Assembly: GCA_937996535.1 (NCBI GenBank)
Contig: CALKVF010000104.1
Span: forward strand, 1 to 5,459
Length of the DNA: 5,459 bases
Direction of reading: 5' to 3'
From: an uncultured Novosphingobium sp.
GTDB lineage: Bacteria > Pseudomonadota > Alphaproteobacteria > Sphingomonadales > Sphingomonadaceae
Below are positions 5,136 to 5,459 of this stretch, piece by piece. How positions within the stretch are numbered: the stretch's first letter is position 1; each line of letters begins with the position of its first letter. Position numbers and translations under genes: made by a program. The notes beneath the pieces were generated by a model. It made no database searches, was not told where the DNA came from, and was given only the letters and a program-made list of their open reading frames with translations.

Positions 5136-5459
5136 TTACGCCTCTTCGGCCAGCTTCTTGGCCTTGGCAACGGCTTCGTCGATGCCGCCAACCATGTAGA
5201 ACGCGGCTTCGGGGAGGTGATCGTATTCACCGTCCACCACAGCCTTGAACGAACGCACGGTGTCTTCGACCTGGACGAACTTGCCCGGGATGTTGGTGAA
5301 GACTTCGGCGACGTGGAACGGCTGCGACAGGAAGCGCTGGATCTTGCGCGCGCGGGCCACGGTGAGCTTATCTTCTTCCGAAAGCTCGTCCATGCCGAGA
5401 ATGGCGATGATGTCCTGCAGCGACTTGTACTTCTGCAGCGTTTCCTGAACGCGGCGGGC
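5136..5459 (-). CDS. atpD: ATP synthase F1 subunit beta, C-terminal part (runs off the right edge)
   Basis: These are the last 107 residues of the catalytic beta subunit (about 480 residues in full). The segment begins inside the carboxyl-terminal helical domain with ARRVQETLQKYKSLQDIIAI. It contains the highly conserved DELSEED loop (fragment residues 24-30), which contacts the gamma shaft, and then KIQRFLSQPFHVAEVFT, PGKFV and GEYDHLPEAAFYMVGGIDEA. The match to E. coli AtpD is nearly residue for residue through this part. The nucleotide-binding P-loop lies outside the window. An in-frame ATG at 5393 is the Met before DELSEED and not a start: the frame stays open to the edge with conserved beta-subunit sequence. 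The downstream neighbour is atpC, as in the standard order atpD-atpC. Confidence 0.97.
   Translation of the reverse strand, partial: ARRVQETLQKYKSLQDIIAILGMDELSEEDKLTVARARKIQRFLSQPFHVAEVFTNIPGKFVQVEDTVRSFKAVVDGEYDHLPEAAFYMVGGIDEAVAKAKKLAEEA

Noticed and set aside
5136..5393. A separate 85-residue gene starting at the Met before DELSEED
   Set aside because: The same frame continues to the window edge with sequence conserved in AtpD, so this is the 3' end of atpD and not a small gene.
1..5459. Mobile element, defence system, CRISPR array, riboswitch or RNA gene
   Set aside because: No transposase, integrase, repeat-spacer pattern, terminal repeats, tRNA cloverleaf or rRNA sequence was found. 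Base composition and codon use look even across the window, apart from short intergenic gaps.

Overview
The window is GC-rich and carries densely packed genes. Its proteins look like those of an alphaproteobacterium of the order Sphingomonadales (Novosphingobium, Sphingomonas or Erythrobacteraceae type). The grounds are recalled similarity: a CpaF amino terminus of the sphingomonad kind, an 85-residue ATP synthase epsilon subunit, and the style of the EamA and OmpA proteins. No database search supports the placement.

Layout. Positions 1-375 (minus) hold the first 125 codons of the type IVc (Tad/Flp) pilus ATPase gene cpaF, which runs off the left edge. Upstream of it, 482-1447 (minus) encodes a multipass PAP2-superfamily membrane protein. 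A gap of about 100 bp (1448-1546) separates this from a plus-strand cluster of three genes: an EamA/DMT transporter (1547-2446), a secreted DUF6265-type protein starting 1 nt later (2448-2918), and a PhzF-family protein 13 nt after that (2932-3768). The PhzF gene converges on a minus-strand gene for a secreted OmpA-family protein (3792-4652), with 23 bp between the stops and a hairpin across the junction. A 219-bp gap (4653-4871) holds the ompA leader and the terminator of the ATP synthase operon. That operon's last two genes, atpC (4872-5129) and the 3' end of atpD (5136-5459), enter from the right edge on the minus strand.

How the genes work together. atpD and atpC encode parts of the F1 sector and end in a strong intrinsic terminator. 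The three plus-strand genes are spaced like one transcription unit, but nothing in the sequence assigns them a shared substrate. The OmpA, PAP2 and CpaF genes are cell-envelope genes without an evident common pathway. No tRNA, rRNA, insertion sequence, CRISPR array or phage gene was seen, and no gap between genes exceeds 220 bp. The window reads as ordinary chromosomal backbone. The points that merit a second look are modest: the helix-less epsilon subunit, the DUF5666-like/OmpA domain pairing, start-site ambiguity at the divergent junction, and several inverted repeats.
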